64,000 bases of DNA from Haloglomus halophilum (GCF_024298885.1 NZ_CP101166.1:3905149-3969148), one strand, 5' to 3'; positions 24,329-33,821 are shown, counted from the first letter of the stretch. Notes: generated by a model not told the origin, from the letters alone. Made by a program: numbers and translations.

Positions 24329-26053
24329 ATGAGTGTCGGACAGCGCAGCGCACAGGCCGCAGACCTCCTCGGCAGCATCATCACGGCCTACGAGGAGATG
24401 GAGATGCCGGCCCGGCGCTACGTGCTGGCCGTCCTGCTCCCGACGTCGTTCCTGTTCCTCATCACCATCGTCGCCGCGATTGCGGTGGAGACGCTGTTGC
24501 TGGTCCGGCTCCTGCTCCCCCTCTTCGGCCTCCTCATCCTCGGGGCGGGCGTCGCCTATCCCCGGGTGGCGCTGGACCGACGCCGCATCGAGATGGAGAA
24601 CCGGTTCCACCTGATGGTCACGCACATGACGGTCCTGTCGACGACGAACATCGACCGGATGGAGGTGTTCCGCAAACTGGGCGAGGAGGAGGAGTACGGC
24701 GAGCTCGCGAAGGAGATCCGCCGCATCGTCCAGCTGGTCGACACCTGGAACCAGAGCCTCGACGACGCCTGCCGCCGCCGGGCGAAGTCGGTCCCCAGCG
24801 AGTCGCTGACGGACCTGTTCGACCGACTGGCCTACACGCTGGGCGCGGGCCAGGCGCTCGATGATTTCCTCCTCAGCGAGCAGAGCGTGATGATAGAGAA
24901 CTACTCGACCGTCTACGAGTCCGCGCTGGACAACCTCGACGTGATGAAGGACCTCTACCTGTCGATGATCCTCTCGATGACGTTCGCCCTGGTCTTCGCC
25001 GTGGTCCTCCCCATCCTGACGGGGACCGACCCGACGCTGACGGTGGCGGCGGTCATCAGCATGTTCGGCTTCGTCCAGCTGGGGTTCTTCCTCGTCATCC
25101 GGGCGGTCGTCCCGTACGACCCGGTCTGGTACGTCGCCGAGGACGTCGACACGGAGGCCGAGCGGAAGCTGTTGCTGGTGACGGCCGTGAGCGGTATCCT
25201 GTTCGTGCTGCTGGCGGCCGTCTTCGCGGGCGCGCTGGTCGGTGTCGGCGTCTTCCGGATGCTCATCCCGGGCTGGCTCCCGACGCCGCTGTACGTCGCC
25301 ATCCCGACGCTCCCGTTCCTAGGGGTCGCGCTCGCGTTCCGGGCCGAGGAGAAGCGCATCCGGAACCGCGACGAGGAGTTCCCGTCGTTCATCCGGGCGC
25401 TGGGTGCGACCGAGAGCGCGAAGCAGGCGACCACCTCGAAGGTGCTCTCGACGCTCCGCGACAAGGACTTCGGCTCGCTCACAGGGACCATCGACGACCT
25501 CTACCGGCGGCTCAACATGCGCATCGACACGAGCAAGGCGTGGCGCTTCTTCACCGCCGAGAACGGCTCCTACCTCATCCAGAAGTTCAGCGAGATGTAC
25601 CTCATCGGCCGGGAGATGGGTGGTGACCCCAAACAGCTCGGTGAACTCATCAGCCGCAACATGAACGAGATCAACCAGCTCCGCGAGCAGCGCAGCCAGG
25701 CCACGACGACGCTCATCGGCCTGCTGTACGGCATCACCGCGGCCGCATCGTTCGCGTTCTTCACCGGGCTGGAGATCGTCGGCATCCTGGCCGGGTTCGA
25801 CATCGGAACGGCCTCGGCCGGCGGGATGGACTTCGGGAAGCTGCTCCACACGGACGTCTACAACCTGCCGCTGCTGCAGGCGCTGTTGCTCTGTGTCATC
25901 ATCTTCAACGCGGTCGTCTCCGCGCTGACCATCCGGACCGCCGACGGCGGTCACCCCGGCAACGGCTACCTCCACTTCGTCCTGCTGACGTGGGTCGGCT
26001 GTGGGACCGCCGTCGCGACACAACAGCTCATCAGCATGCTGCTCAGTATCTGA
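24329..26053 (+). CDS. arlJ: archaellum membrane platform protein ArlJ
   Basis: 574 residues, TadC/GspF-like. There are about nine hydrophobic segments, in groups near residues 30-70, 210-260, 285-335 and 460-570, separated by two large basic/acidic cytosolic loops. It anchors the filament and contacts ArlI. Length agrees with haloarchaeal ArlJ. It is the last arl gene; cheF1 follows after two bases. Confidence 0.95.
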   Translation: MSVGQRSAQAADLLGSIITAYEEMEMPARRYVLAVLLPTSFLFLITIVAAIAVETLLLVRLLLPLFGLLILGAGVAYPRVALDRRRIEMENRFHLMVTHMTVLSTTNIDRMEVFRKLGEEEEYGELAKEIRRIVQLVDTWNQSLDDACRRRAKSVPSESLTDLFDRLAYTLGAGQALDDFLLSEQSVMIENYSTVYESALDNLDVMKDLYLSMILSMTFALVFAVVLPILTGTDPTLTVAAVISMFGFVQLGFFLVIRAVVPYDPVWYVAEDVDTEAERKLLLVTAVSGILFVLLAAVFAGALVGVGVFRMLIPGWLPTPLYVAIPTLPFLGVALAFRAEEKRIRNRDEEFPSFIRALGATESAKQATTSKVLSTLRDKDFGSLTGTIDDLYRRLNMRIDTSKAWRFFTAENGSYLIQKFSEMYLIGREMGGDPKQLGELISRNMNEINQLREQRSQATTTLIGLLYGITAAASFAFFTGLEIVGILAGFDIGTASAGGMDFGKLLHTDVYNLPLLQALLLCVIIFNAVVSALTIRTADGGHPGNGYLHFVLLTWVGCGTAVATQQLISMLLSI

Positions 26054-26055
26054 CC

Positions 26056-26934
26056 ATGGCAGAAGAGAGACCAGTCGCCGACTTCACGGGTCGGTTCGCA
26101 CTCGAACGGGGGAACGGGGGACGGCCGGAGCCGACGCAGGGCCGGGTGGTCATGAGCCGCCAGCGGCTCGTATTCGTCACAGCCGACCGGCGGACGACGG
26201 TGCCCCTCGAGAGCGTCGTCGACGTGGTGGTCGGGCAGGTGCCCAGCGACATGCGGGCCCTGTTCGACGACTCGCTCACCATCGCCTACCGGGACGGCTC
26301 CGCCACCCGGACCGCGGTCGTCGAGGGCGGCGGTGACACCATCGACCGGTTCACGACCGTCCTCTTCCGGGCGCTGGTGACCGGCCGCGATGCACTCGTG
26401 AAGCATCCCGCGCGCGTCGGCGGCCGGGTCACCGACGCGACCGCCAGCCCCGCGAAGATGCAGGTCTCCGACGACGGCGTCCGCTTCCGGACCCCCGACG
26501 GCGGGTTCTGCATCGACCCCGGGCAGGTCATCGACTTCACTCGGACGGAACGGTCGCCGGACGGCACCGAGCGCCCGACGCTCCTCGTCCAGCACACGGA
26601 CGACGGGGAGGCGGTCACGTCGCTCGCGGCGCCCGCCTCGGCGCGACTGGTCAACCTCCTCGGGCGCTACCTCCGCGTCGAGTACGACACGCTCCGCTCG
26701 AACATCGCCGACGTGGAGCTGACCGAGGCGGAGAAGCAGGTGCTGGTCGGCATCTACGCGACCGGCGGACACATCGACTTCACCAGTCTGCTCGACGGCG
26801 ACGCGGCCCGTGTCACGCGCGTCCTCAACGGTCTCGGCGAGAAGGGCCTCGTCGACGACGGCCCGGACGCCGTCTCGCTCACGCCGGAGGGCCGCGTCGT
26901 GGTCACCGAACGCATCGAGGATGTCAACGTCTGA
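26056..26934 (+). CDS. cheF1: archaellum-chemotaxis adaptor CheF1
   Basis: 292 residues of the archaea-specific DUF439 family. It has a PH-like N-terminal half (ADFTGRFALERGNG ... GRVVMSRQRLVFVTADRRTTVPL) and a C-terminal winged-helix-like region (LTEAEKQVLVGIYATGGHIDFTSL). Work in Halobacterium showed that CheF proteins bind CheY and archaellum components and are needed for switching. The start at 26056 immediately follows arlJ. A second family member is encoded convergently at 27427-28293. Confidence 0.93.
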   Translation: MAEERPVADFTGRFALERGNGGRPEPTQGRVVMSRQRLVFVTADRRTTVPLESVVDVVVGQVPSDMRALFDDSLTIAYRDGSATRTAVVEGGGDTIDRFTTVLFRALVTGRDALVKHPARVGGRVTDATASPAKMQVSDDGVRFRTPDGGFCIDPGQVIDFTRTERSPDGTERPTLLVQHTDDGEAVTSLAAPASARLVNLLGRYLRVEYDTLRSNIADVELTEAEKQVLVGIYATGGHIDFTSLLDGDAARVTRVLNGLGEKGLVDDGPDAVSLTPEGRVVVTERIEDVNV

Positions 26935-27140
26935 GTACGACCTCGGGCGAGAGGACCTCCGACGAGCCGACCGGGGGGTCGGCGGACGCCACATCCGACC
27001 ACCCAGCCGGGCTCGACGGACGCCGCGACGACCGGCCGCCGTTCGCTGGCCGCACCCCGCATGACGCTGCTCCCCGATACGTGGTACAATATAGCATGCC
27101 CGATAGTAACATAACACAATATTCTCGATTTACCGCTCGA

Positions 27141-27152
27141 AAATTATTTATC
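27141..27152 (+). promoter_or_regulatory. TATA-like element of the small zinc-finger gene
   Basis: AAATTATTTATC, in a marked AT-rich patch (27085-27176), lies about 27-30 nt upstream of the ATG at 27177, the spacing of a leaderless haloarchaeal promoter. Confidence 0.6.
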
Positions 27153-27176
27153 CGCCCAGGAGAATATCCAGATACC

Positions 27177-27290
27177 ATGATGGAATGTGACACCTGCGGC
27201 AAAACGCCGGAGTTCGACGAGCGGAGCGTCTTCGAGACAGCGGACGGCGAGCACATCTGTACGGAGTGCCGCGTTCCGGTCGTGGCCTGA
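27177..27290 (+). CDS. 37-residue double-CxxC zinc-finger protein
   Basis: Starts MMECDTCGKTPEFDERSVF and ends with CTECRVPVVA; the two CxxC pairs (CDTC, CTEC) are about 24 residues apart, as in a zinc ribbon. Haloarchaea encode many such zinc-binding micro-proteins, several affecting motility or biofilm. It lies between two cheF genes, with its own promoter and a T-run after the stop codon. An adjacent ATG at 27180 would remove one residue. Confidence 0.72.
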   Translation: MMECDTCGKTPEFDERSVFETADGEHICTECRVPVVA

Positions 27291-27320
27291 TTCGGCAGAG
27301 GTATTTTCGACTAATCTCGC

Positions 27321-27353
27321 TTTTTTCTACCTCTAATCGGCATATTGAGGTAG
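27321..27353 (+). terminator. T-run terminator and 7-bp inverted repeat between convergent genes
   Basis: Six Ts at 27321-27326 follow the small zinc-finger gene. CTACCTC (27327-27333) and GAGGTAG (27347-27353) form a hairpin immediately after. Position between convergent transcription units supports a termination zone for both. Confidence 0.5.
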
Positions 27354-27426
27354 GGGAGCGGTTCTGAGTACATCTATTCCGACTCGGCAGATATATCCCG
27401 TTTAGAATCATATCGAGCCGGGCGAG

Positions 27427-28293
27427 TCACTGGTCGTTCATCGACTCGCTGGCGATGTTGCGCCCGCGGGGGCGCAACGCGACCTCACGGCGGATACGGA
27501 CCTCCTCCAGCACGTCGAGGTCGATGAGTCGGTCGAAGATCTCCTCGACGTCGTCCGGCGGGAGTTCGACGAACTCCGGGATGTCGAACGAGGAGACCCC
27601 GGAGTACAGCGCCATCAGGACCTCCTCCTCGGAAGGGTCGAGGTCGAGGTCCGTCTCGTTCCGGGCCGCACCTTTCCCGAGGACGGAGGCGATGATGGAA
27701 CAGTGGCGCGGGTTGCCCGAGAGGTACGTCTCGACGCTGGTTCCATCGTCGGTGTGTGAGGCCTCGATGACGGGCCGCTCGCTCCCCCGGACGGACCGCT
27801 GGTCACGCTCGACGGCGCTCGTGTCGTCGACCTCGATCTCGACGAGTTTGCCGGATTCGGTGGCCAGGTTGATGCGCTCCTCCTCGAGTTTCACGCGGGC
27901 CTTCTGCCAGTCCACGTCGCGGACGACCCCGCCCTCCACGGCGGGGTGGCGGATGAGGACGACCTCGCCGTCGACCATCGCGCCGTACAGCGTCCGCTCG
28001 AAGGCGGCGGCGTCCTCGGGCGAGACGAGGAACACGTCGTCGCCCTGTCGGACGCTGACGTAGTTCGACACCTGTGCGATGGTCTGGTTGATGTCGAACC
28101 GTCCCTGTGCGGCCTCGATGCCCGAGAGGGGTACCGTCCGCTTGCCCTCGTTGCCCGCGAGGACGAGCCGGCGCGTCGAGAGGACGATGCGGCCGCGCTG
28201 CCAGCCCACGTCGCCCAGCTTCCGGCCGTCCTCGATGACCTGGGCGAAGCGGCCGGTCGTGTCGGCCAGTTTCCGCTCGGGCGTCTTGCTCAC
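27427..28293 (-). CDS. cheF2: archaellum-chemotaxis adaptor CheF2
   Basis: 288 residues, paralogue of CheF1 with the same layout (ADTTGRFAQVIEDG ... GRIVLSTRRLVLAGNEGKRTVPL; C-terminal LDLDPSEEEVLMALYSGVSSFDIPEFVEL). Two cheF genes also occur in Halobacterium, where loss of one changes the switching phenotype. Last gene of the minus-strand operon cheB-cheA-cheR-HEAT-cheF2; its ATG overlaps the HEAT gene stop codon by four bases. Confidence 0.92.
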   Translation of the reverse strand: MSKTPERKLADTTGRFAQVIEDGRKLGDVGWQRGRIVLSTRRLVLAGNEGKRTVPLSGIEAAQGRFDINQTIAQVSNYVSVRQGDDVFLVSPEDAAAFERTLYGAMVDGEVVLIRHPAVEGGVVRDVDWQKARVKLEEERINLATESGKLVEIEVDDTSAVERDQRSVRGSERPVIEASHTDDGTSVETYLSGNPRHCSIIASVLGKGAARNETDLDLDPSEEEVLMALYSGVSSFDIPEFVELPPDDVEEIFDRLIDLDVLEEVRIRREVALRPRGRNIASESMNDQ

Positions 28294-29612
28294 GACAGCT
28301 CACCCCCCGGCGCACCACCGAGTTTCGAGAGCGCCGAGAAGGCCCGCTTGCGCAGGCGTTCCTCCTCGGTCTCGTCGACGAAGCGACCCAGCCGCTCCCG
28401 GGCACGCTCGTCACCGACCTTGCCGAGGACGAACAGCGCCTGCGCCCGGGCGTCCATCGAGGCCCCGGGATCGTCCAGCAGCGCGAGCAGTCGCCGCTCC
28501 AGGCCGGCGCCGTCGAGGCTGGTGAGGCTGGACGCCGCGAACTGTGCGGTCCGGTCGTCCCGGTCGTCGAGGGCTTCGATGAGCGCCGCCTGGGCCTCGC
28601 CGCCGCCCGTGCCGCTGGCGACGCGGCCGAGGAGCCACGCCGCATTGCGGCGCTGTGGCGACCCCGACGCCTCCGTCAGGATTGCCGCCAGCGGTCCCAC
28701 GGCCGAACCGTGGTCCACGTCCTCCAGCCGGTCGACAGCCATCTCCCGGGCCTCGTGGCTCTCGGCCGCGGGTGCGTTCGACAGCACCTCCACGAGCGCG
28801 AAGACGGCCGTCCGGCGGACTCCCTCGCTCGGGTCGTGGAGCGCGTCGACCAGCGGGTCGACCGGCTCGACGCTCCCGAAGTCACCGAGCGCGTCGACTG
28901 CCGTCCGGCGGATGGACTCGGACTCGTCGGCCACCAGGGGTTCGAGCGCCCGGCGCGCGGGTGGTGTCCCGATGGCCCCGAGGGCCGACGCGACCGCGCG
29001 CCTGACCGGTGCCGAGTCGTCGTCGGTCCGGTCGGCCAGCGCCTCGACGGCACGGGGGTCGCCGACCCGGCCACAGGAGCGTGCCGTCCGGGCCCGGACC
29101 CGCTGGTCGGGGTCGTCGAGCCGGTCGACGAGCGCCGGCGTCACCCGTTCGTCGCCGACCTGCCCCAGCCCGACGGCGGCGGCCATCCGCAGCTCCGGCC
29201 GGTCGGCGTCGAGCAGCTCCGCGAACGCCTCGGCCGTGACCCAGTCCGCGTCGCCGCCGATATCGCTGCCGGTCAGCTCGCCGACCAGCCGCTCGATGGC
29301 TGCCTGCCCGTGCCGGTCGAGCGCGTCGACCGCCGCCCCGCGGACGCCGGGGGCGTCGTCGTCCGTCGCCGCGGTCACCAGCGCGTCGACGACGCCGTCC
29401 GCGTCGGTCACGCCGGCATCGCCACCGCCCGCGTCCGACGCCTCGGCCCCCAGCAGGTCGTCGGCGTCGCCAGGGTCGGGGGCACGTGAGGGGTCCTCGA
29501 TATCGCCGAGGATGGCCGCCGCTCGCCGTCTGACCTCCGCCTGCGACCCGTGGCGGAGGTACTCGACGAGCGTGTCGGCGTCGGCCTCCCGTTCGAGCTG
29601 GTACAGTGACAT
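28290..29612 (-). CDS. HEAT-repeat taxis protein
   Basis: 440 residues, almost entirely HEAT/PBS-lyase-type repeats of about 31 residues (pattern VRRTAVFALVEVL, IRRTAVDALGDFGS), with an acidic Asp/Gly-rich insert near residues 50-75. Starts MSLYQLEREADADTLVEYL at the ATG at 29612. In Halobacterium a HEAT-like protein encoded beside the cheF genes interacts with Che and archaellum proteins, and the context is the same here. It probably serves as a scaffold. The longer in-frame extension to 30179 overlaps cheR and is not coding. Confidence 0.88.
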   Translation of the reverse strand: MSLYQLEREADADTLVEYLRHGSQAEVRRRAAAILGDIEDPSRAPDPGDADDLLGAEASDAGGGDAGVTDADGVVDALVTAATDDDAPGVRGAAVDALDRHGQAAIERLVGELTGSDIGGDADWVTAEAFAELLDADRPELRMAAAVGLGQVGDERVTPALVDRLDDPDQRVRARTARSCGRVGDPRAVEALADRTDDDSAPVRRAVASALGAIGTPPARRALEPLVADESESIRRTAVDALGDFGSVEPVDPLVDALHDPSEGVRRTAVFALVEVLSNAPAAESHEAREMAVDRLEDVDHGSAVGPLAAILTEASGSPQRRNAAWLLGRVASGTGGGEAQAALIEALDDRDDRTAQFAASSLTSLDGAGLERRLLALLDDPGASMDARAQALFVLGKVGDERARERLGRFVDETEEERLRKRAFSALSKLGGAPGGELS

Positions 29613-29614
29613 GG

Positions 29615-30457
29615 TCAGCAGTGGCGGTAGACGTGGGCTCCCCGCTCGACCGCGTCGAACGACGTGCGGAACTCGCGGGGGAGCGTCTCGGATTTCCCGA
29701 TGGTGAGGTAGCCGTCGGGGACGACGGCCGCGGCGAGACCGTCGAAGATGTCCCGCGTGTGGTCCCCGTCGATGTAGATGAGCAGGTTCCGGCAGAGGAC
29801 CAGTTCGAACTCGCCCAGCGGGTCCTCCCGGAGGAGGTCGTGGCGGCGGAACTCGACCAGCTCCCGGACCGGCCGGCGGACGGTGAACGAGTCGCCATCG
29901 CGGTCGACGTGGGCGTCGAGGTCCGACAGCGGTGCGAGTTCCTCGGCGATATCCGTGGTCCGGGTGGTCTCGTACGTCCCGCGGCGGGCGGCCGCCAGCG
30001 CCTCGCCGTCGATGTCGGTGCCGACGATGTCCAGTCGATTCGCGTCGATGGCGGGGTCGTCGCGCGCGAGCATCGCCAGCGAGTAGGGCTCGCGCCCGTC
30101 CGCGCAGGGAGCGCTCCAGCACCGGACCGTCCGGTTGGCAGCCGTCAGCTCCGCGAGCACGTCGCGGAGGACCGCCCACACGTCCGGGTTGCGGAAGAAC
30201 CGGGTGACGTTGATATTGAGCGCGTCCAGCAGGGCCGTCTGCTCGGCCTCGTCGGCCTCGAGGAGGCCGCGGTACTCGCGGTAGGTCTCGGCGTCGGTCC
30301 GGCGGATGCGCGCGGTCACCCGCCGGTCGAGGTAGGCGTCGTTGTACGGGCCGGGGTCGAACGCCATCTCGCCGGTCACGAACGAGAGGACGGTGTCGAG
30401 GCTGCCGCTCGCCGCCTCCGACTCGTCGGCCTCGCCGCGGGCCCCCCGGCCGCTCAT
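29615..30457 (-). CDS. cheR: chemoreceptor methyltransferase CheR
   Basis: 280 residues. N-terminal helical substrate domain (FDPGPYNDAYLDRRVTARIRR), then a SAM-dependent methyltransferase domain with NVTRFFRNPDVWAVL, RCWSAPCADGREPYSLAM (glycine-rich SAM loop in diverged form), DIVGTDID and LVLCRNLLIYID. It methylates glutamates on transducers. Starts four bases into the end of cheA and is followed two bases later by the HEAT gene. Confidence 0.95.
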   Translation of the reverse strand: MSGRGARGEADESEAASGSLDTVLSFVTGEMAFDPGPYNDAYLDRRVTARIRRTDAETYREYRGLLEADEAEQTALLDALNINVTRFFRNPDVWAVLRDVLAELTAANRTVRCWSAPCADGREPYSLAMLARDDPAIDANRLDIVGTDIDGEALAAARRGTYETTRTTDIAEELAPLSDLDAHVDRDGDSFTVRRPVRELVEFRRHDLLREDPLGEFELVLCRNLLIYIDGDHTRDIFDGLAAAVVPDGYLTIGKSETLPREFRTSFDAVERGAHVYRHC

Positions 30458-32718
30458 AGCTCCCTCACGTTCAGGATGGGGATGATGTTCCCGTCGCCGA
30501 GGATGGCGGTCCCGGAGAGCTCCGAGATGCCGCTCAACGCGCCGTCGAGCGGTTTCACGACCACCTCCTCCTGGTCCTGTACCCGGTCACACCGGAGCGC
30601 CACCTCACGCTCGGAGGGGCGGATACGGACGAGCATCCCTCCGCTCCGGTCCATCGGACCCTGTCCGGCGGTGAGCCCGTCGATGCCGTCCCGGCCGGCC
30701 CCGCCGGTCGCCGACCCGCCCGTATCGGGACCGGAGCCGGCCGCCGACCCGCCGTCCGCGGCGAGTTCGCCGCGGCCGTTTCCGGTGTCGAGGGCCTCCG
30801 AGAGCCGGACGACGGGGACCACGTCGTCGCCGTGTCTGACCACGTCGTCGCCGTGGAGCTGCTCGATGTCGTCGTCGCGGGTTATCTCGTCGATGTTCTT
30901 GATGGGGATGCCGTAGCTCTGTTCGCCGACCGCGACGAACAGGACGTCGACGATGGCGACCGAGACGGGCAGCTGCAGCCGGAAGGTCGTCCCCTCGCCG
31001 GGTATGGACTCGACGTTCACGGAGCCGTCCAGCTGCTCGACCGTCCGATGGACCACGTCCATCCCGACGCCGCGGCCGCTGAGGTCGGTCACCTCCTCGT
31101 TGGTCGAGAGCCCGGGGTGGAACACGAGGTCGTGGGCCTCGTCGTCAGGCATCGCGGCCGCTTCCTCCTCGGTCAGGACGCCTTCGCTCACGGCCTTGCG
31201 CCGGAGTCGGTCGGCGTCCAGCCCGGCACCGTCGTCCTCGACGACGATGGTGACGTGGTCACGCTCGCGCTTCGCGCGGAGTTCGACCTGTCCCTCGGGC
31301 GGCTTGCCGGCGGCCTCGCGCTCCTGAGGCGGCTCGATACCGTGGTCGACGGCGTTGCGCAGGATGTGGATGAGCGGGTCGCCGATCTCCGCGAGGATGG
31401 ACCGGTCCAGCTCGATATCCTTCCCGTACATCTCGAAGTCCACCTCCTTCCCGGAGTCGCGGGCGGTGTCCCGGACCACGCGCGGGAGCTTGCTCACCAC
31501 GCGACGGAGCGGGATGAGCCGCATGTCCATCACCGTGTTCTGGAGCCGGCTCGTCACCTTGTCGAGGTCGCTCATACTGTTCTTCGCGCTCTCGAACTCC
31601 TCGGCCTCGACGGCCCGCCGGATGTTGATGCGGTTGGTGACCAGCTGCTCGACGAGCCCGTGGAGTTCGTCCAGCCGGTCCACGTCGACCCGGACGGAGG
31701 CGATCTCGTCGGCCGACGGCCCGGCATCCCGGCCGGCCGCCGCGTCTCCGCCCGCGTCATCGCCGGCGTCCGGGGTGGACCCGGAGCCGTCGGTGGCCGC
31801 CGGCGACTCGTCCGCCGCCGCGGCGACATCGAGGGCTTCGGACTCGCCGGCTGGCGCGCCGGCGCCCGCATCGCCTTCCGCGCCGGGGGGCTCGTCTTCC
31901 GACTCGGACTCGCCCGCCGCCTCGCGGATCGTGGTCACCTCGAAGGAGTCGACCGCGCCGACAGTCTCCAGCCCGGCCGCCAGGGCCGCGGGCTCGTCGT
32001 CCGGGAGGAACACGTCGAACGCCCCGCTGTACTCGCCGCCCTCGATGGCCTCGCGGGACGGCGCGAGTTCGAACCCCTCGAACCCCTCCGCGAGTGCCTC
32101 CAGCACGAACATCGCCTCGACACCCGGCATCTCGCCGGTGTCGACCGTCACCCGGGCGTGGACCACGCGGTCGGCGCCGGGAAACGCCGGCACCGCGTCG
32201 GCGTGGGCGAACTCGGCAGCCTCGTCGCCGGGACCGGAGGCGCCGTCTACGGGGGCGCCGTCTCCCCCGGCGTCGTCAGTCACCCCGGCCGCGGGGTCGC
32301 TCTCGTCCCCTGTGACCGTCTCGCGGTCACCCTCGGCATCGGCGTGGTCCATCGTCCGGCGGAGGCTCTCGACGGTGTCGCTCACGTCGACCTCCTCGTC
32401 CTCGCCGGCCTCGATGGCCGCGACGGCCGCCTCGATGCGGTCGACCGCGTCGAAGGTCACGTCCATCACCTCGCTGGAGACGGTCATCTCGCCGGCACGG
32501 ATCTCGTCGAGGAGGTCCTCCAGCGCGTGGGCGAGGCTGCTCGCGTCGGTGAAGCCCATCGCCGCGAAGTTCCCCTTCAGCGTGTGGGCCGTCCGGAAGA
32601 CCGAGTCCATGGCCTCCGCGTCGGTGGGGTCGTCCTCGAGTGCCAGCAGCGCGTTGTTCAGGTCGGTGATATGCTCTCTCGCCTCGGAGACGAAGGTGGT
32701 TCTGTGGTCGTCGTTCAT
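30454..32718 (-). CDS. cheA: chemotaxis histidine kinase CheA
   Basis: 754 residues. P1 Hpt domain with phospho-acceptor H45 (FRTAHTLKGNFAAMGF); a CheY-binding P2-like domain at about 175-270; a long Asp/Gly/Ala linker; P3 dimerisation helices near 345-405; P4 ATPase domain with N box region ILRNAVDHGIE, G1 VEDDGAGLD and G2 SGRGVGMDVV; P5 CheW-like domain to the C-terminus, split by a Gly/Ser-rich insert near 645-680. It phosphorylates CheY and CheB in response to transducers. Overlaps cheB and cheR by four bases each. Confidence 0.96.
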   Translation of the reverse strand: MNDDHRTTFVSEAREHITDLNNALLALEDDPTDAEAMDSVFRTAHTLKGNFAAMGFTDASSLAHALEDLLDEIRAGEMTVSSEVMDVTFDAVDRIEAAVAAIEAGEDEEVDVSDTVESLRRTMDHADAEGDRETVTGDESDPAAGVTDDAGGDGAPVDGASGPGDEAAEFAHADAVPAFPGADRVVHARVTVDTGEMPGVEAMFVLEALAEGFEGFELAPSREAIEGGEYSGAFDVFLPDDEPAALAAGLETVGAVDSFEVTTIREAAGESESEDEPPGAEGDAGAGAPAGESEALDVAAAADESPAATDGSGSTPDAGDDAGGDAAAGRDAGPSADEIASVRVDVDRLDELHGLVEQLVTNRINIRRAVEAEEFESAKNSMSDLDKVTSRLQNTVMDMRLIPLRRVVSKLPRVVRDTARDSGKEVDFEMYGKDIELDRSILAEIGDPLIHILRNAVDHGIEPPQEREAAGKPPEGQVELRAKRERDHVTIVVEDDGAGLDADRLRRKAVSEGVLTEEEAAAMPDDEAHDLVFHPGLSTNEEVTDLSGRGVGMDVVHRTVEQLDGSVNVESIPGEGTTFRLQLPVSVAIVDVLFVAVGEQSYGIPIKNIDEITRDDDIEQLHGDDVVRHGDDVVPVVRLSEALDTGNGRGELAADGGSAAGSGPDTGGSATGGAGRDGIDGLTAGQGPMDRSGGMLVRIRPSEREVALRCDRVQDQEEVVVKPLDGALSGISELSGTAILGDGNIIPILNVREL

Positions 32719-33821
32719 GGTCGGAGAAAGGTGTTGCAGATGGCGCCGGCGACCGCCCCGGCCGGGCGGACCGCGTCGACGACGCCGGTCTCGATGGCGC
32801 GCTTCGGCATCCCGAACACCGCCGAGGTCGCCTCGTCCTGTGCCACGACGGTCCCGCCGGCGGCCGCCACGGCCTCGACACCGGCCGCACCGTCGCCGCC
32901 CATGCCGGTGAGGATAGCCGCAGTCAACGGCCCGTCGACGGTCGCCGCGGCGGATTCGAGCGTCCGGTCGACCGCCGGCCGGACGCCGTGCAGCGGTTCG
33001 TCCTGCGTGAGTTTGACCCGGAGCCGGCCGCCGCCGAACCCCGAGACGACGAGGTGGTGGTCGCCCTTCGCGACCAGCGCCTCGCCGCCGCCGATGCGGT
33101 CGCCGTCGGCCGCCTCGCGGACGTCGTAGTCGGAGGCGTCGTCGAGCCGCTGGGCGAACCGACCCGTGAACGCGTCGGGCATGTGCTGCACCACGAGGAC
33201 CCGGAGGTCGGCATCGAGCGGGAGTCCCGCCACGAGTTCCTCGACCACCGGCGGGCCGCCGGTGGAGGCGCCGACGACGAGCGTCGCGTCCGCCGCGTAC
33301 TCGCTCGCCGCGCCGTCGGCACCGTGCCCTCCGGCCTCGCCGCCACTGTCCTCCGCGGCCCGGGACTCGGGCGCGCCGGCCGCGGTCGGGTCGACCGTCG
33401 CGACCGACCGGACGGTCTCGACCAGTTGCTCCCCGTGGTCGTGCATCGCCATCGACACCTCGCCGCCGGGTTTGGTGAAGAAGTCGACGGCGCCCCTGTC
33501 CAGTGCCTCGAAGGTGGACCCGTCCGCCGAGCCGGCGTGTGCCGAGAGCACCAGCACCGGCGTCGGGCGCTGGGCCATCACCCGCTCGACGGCCTCGACG
33601 CCGTCCACGTCGGGCATCCGCAGGTCCATCGTCACGACATCCGGGTCGTGTTCGACGACGGCCTCGACCGCGGCCGCGCCGTCGTCGGCCGTGGCGACCA
33701 CCTCCACGCCACCCGACTCGAGGATGTCGCTGATGACGGTCCGCATGAACTGCGAATCGTCGACGACGACGGCCCGGAGCTGCCCGTCGGTCGCGTGCCG
33801 CGCTCCCGTGGTGTGCGTCAT
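32715..33821 (-). CDS. cheB: chemotaxis methylesterase CheB
   Basis: 368 residues. Receiver domain with phospho-acceptor D66 (DVVTMDLRMPDVDG), a linker rich in Gly/Ala near 150-175, and the esterase domain with catalytic Ser in VVGASTGGPP, His in VVQHMP and Asp in GMGGDGAAG. It demethylates or deamidates transducers. First gene of the minus-strand che operon; its ATG overlaps the stop codon of a 15-codon leaderless frame (see 33818-33865), with GGGGAG just upstream as a possible ribosome-binding site. Confidence 0.96.
   Translation of the reverse strand: MTHTTGARHATDGQLRAVVVDDSQFMRTVISDILESGGVEVVATADDGAAAVEAVVEHDPDVVTMDLRMPDVDGVEAVERVMAQRPTPVLVLSAHAGSADGSTFEALDRGAVDFFTKPGGEVSMAMHDHGEQLVETVRSVATVDPTAAGAPESRAAEDSGGEAGGHGADGAASEYAADATLVVGASTGGPPVVEELVAGLPLDADLRVLVVQHMPDAFTGRFAQRLDDASDYDVREAADGDRIGGGEALVAKGDHHLVVSGFGGGRLRVKLTQDEPLHGVRPAVDRTLESAAATVDGPLTAAILTGMGGDGAAGVEAVAAAGGTVVAQDEATSAVFGMPKRAIETGVVDAVRPAGAVAGAICNTFLRP

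Noticed and set aside
22074-24353. 759-codon minus-strand frame opposite arlH and arlI
   Set aside because: Shadow of two clearly identified ATPase genes; composition is Val/Asp/Arg-rich noise.
28290-30179. Longer HEAT protein beginning at 30179
   Set aside because: The extension overlaps cheR, which is certain; the ATG at 29612 gives a normal start two bases after the cheR stop codon.
30832-33129. 765-codon plus-strand frame opposite cheA and cheB
   Set aside because: Antisense to intact che genes with all catalytic motifs; no promoter or motif supports it.
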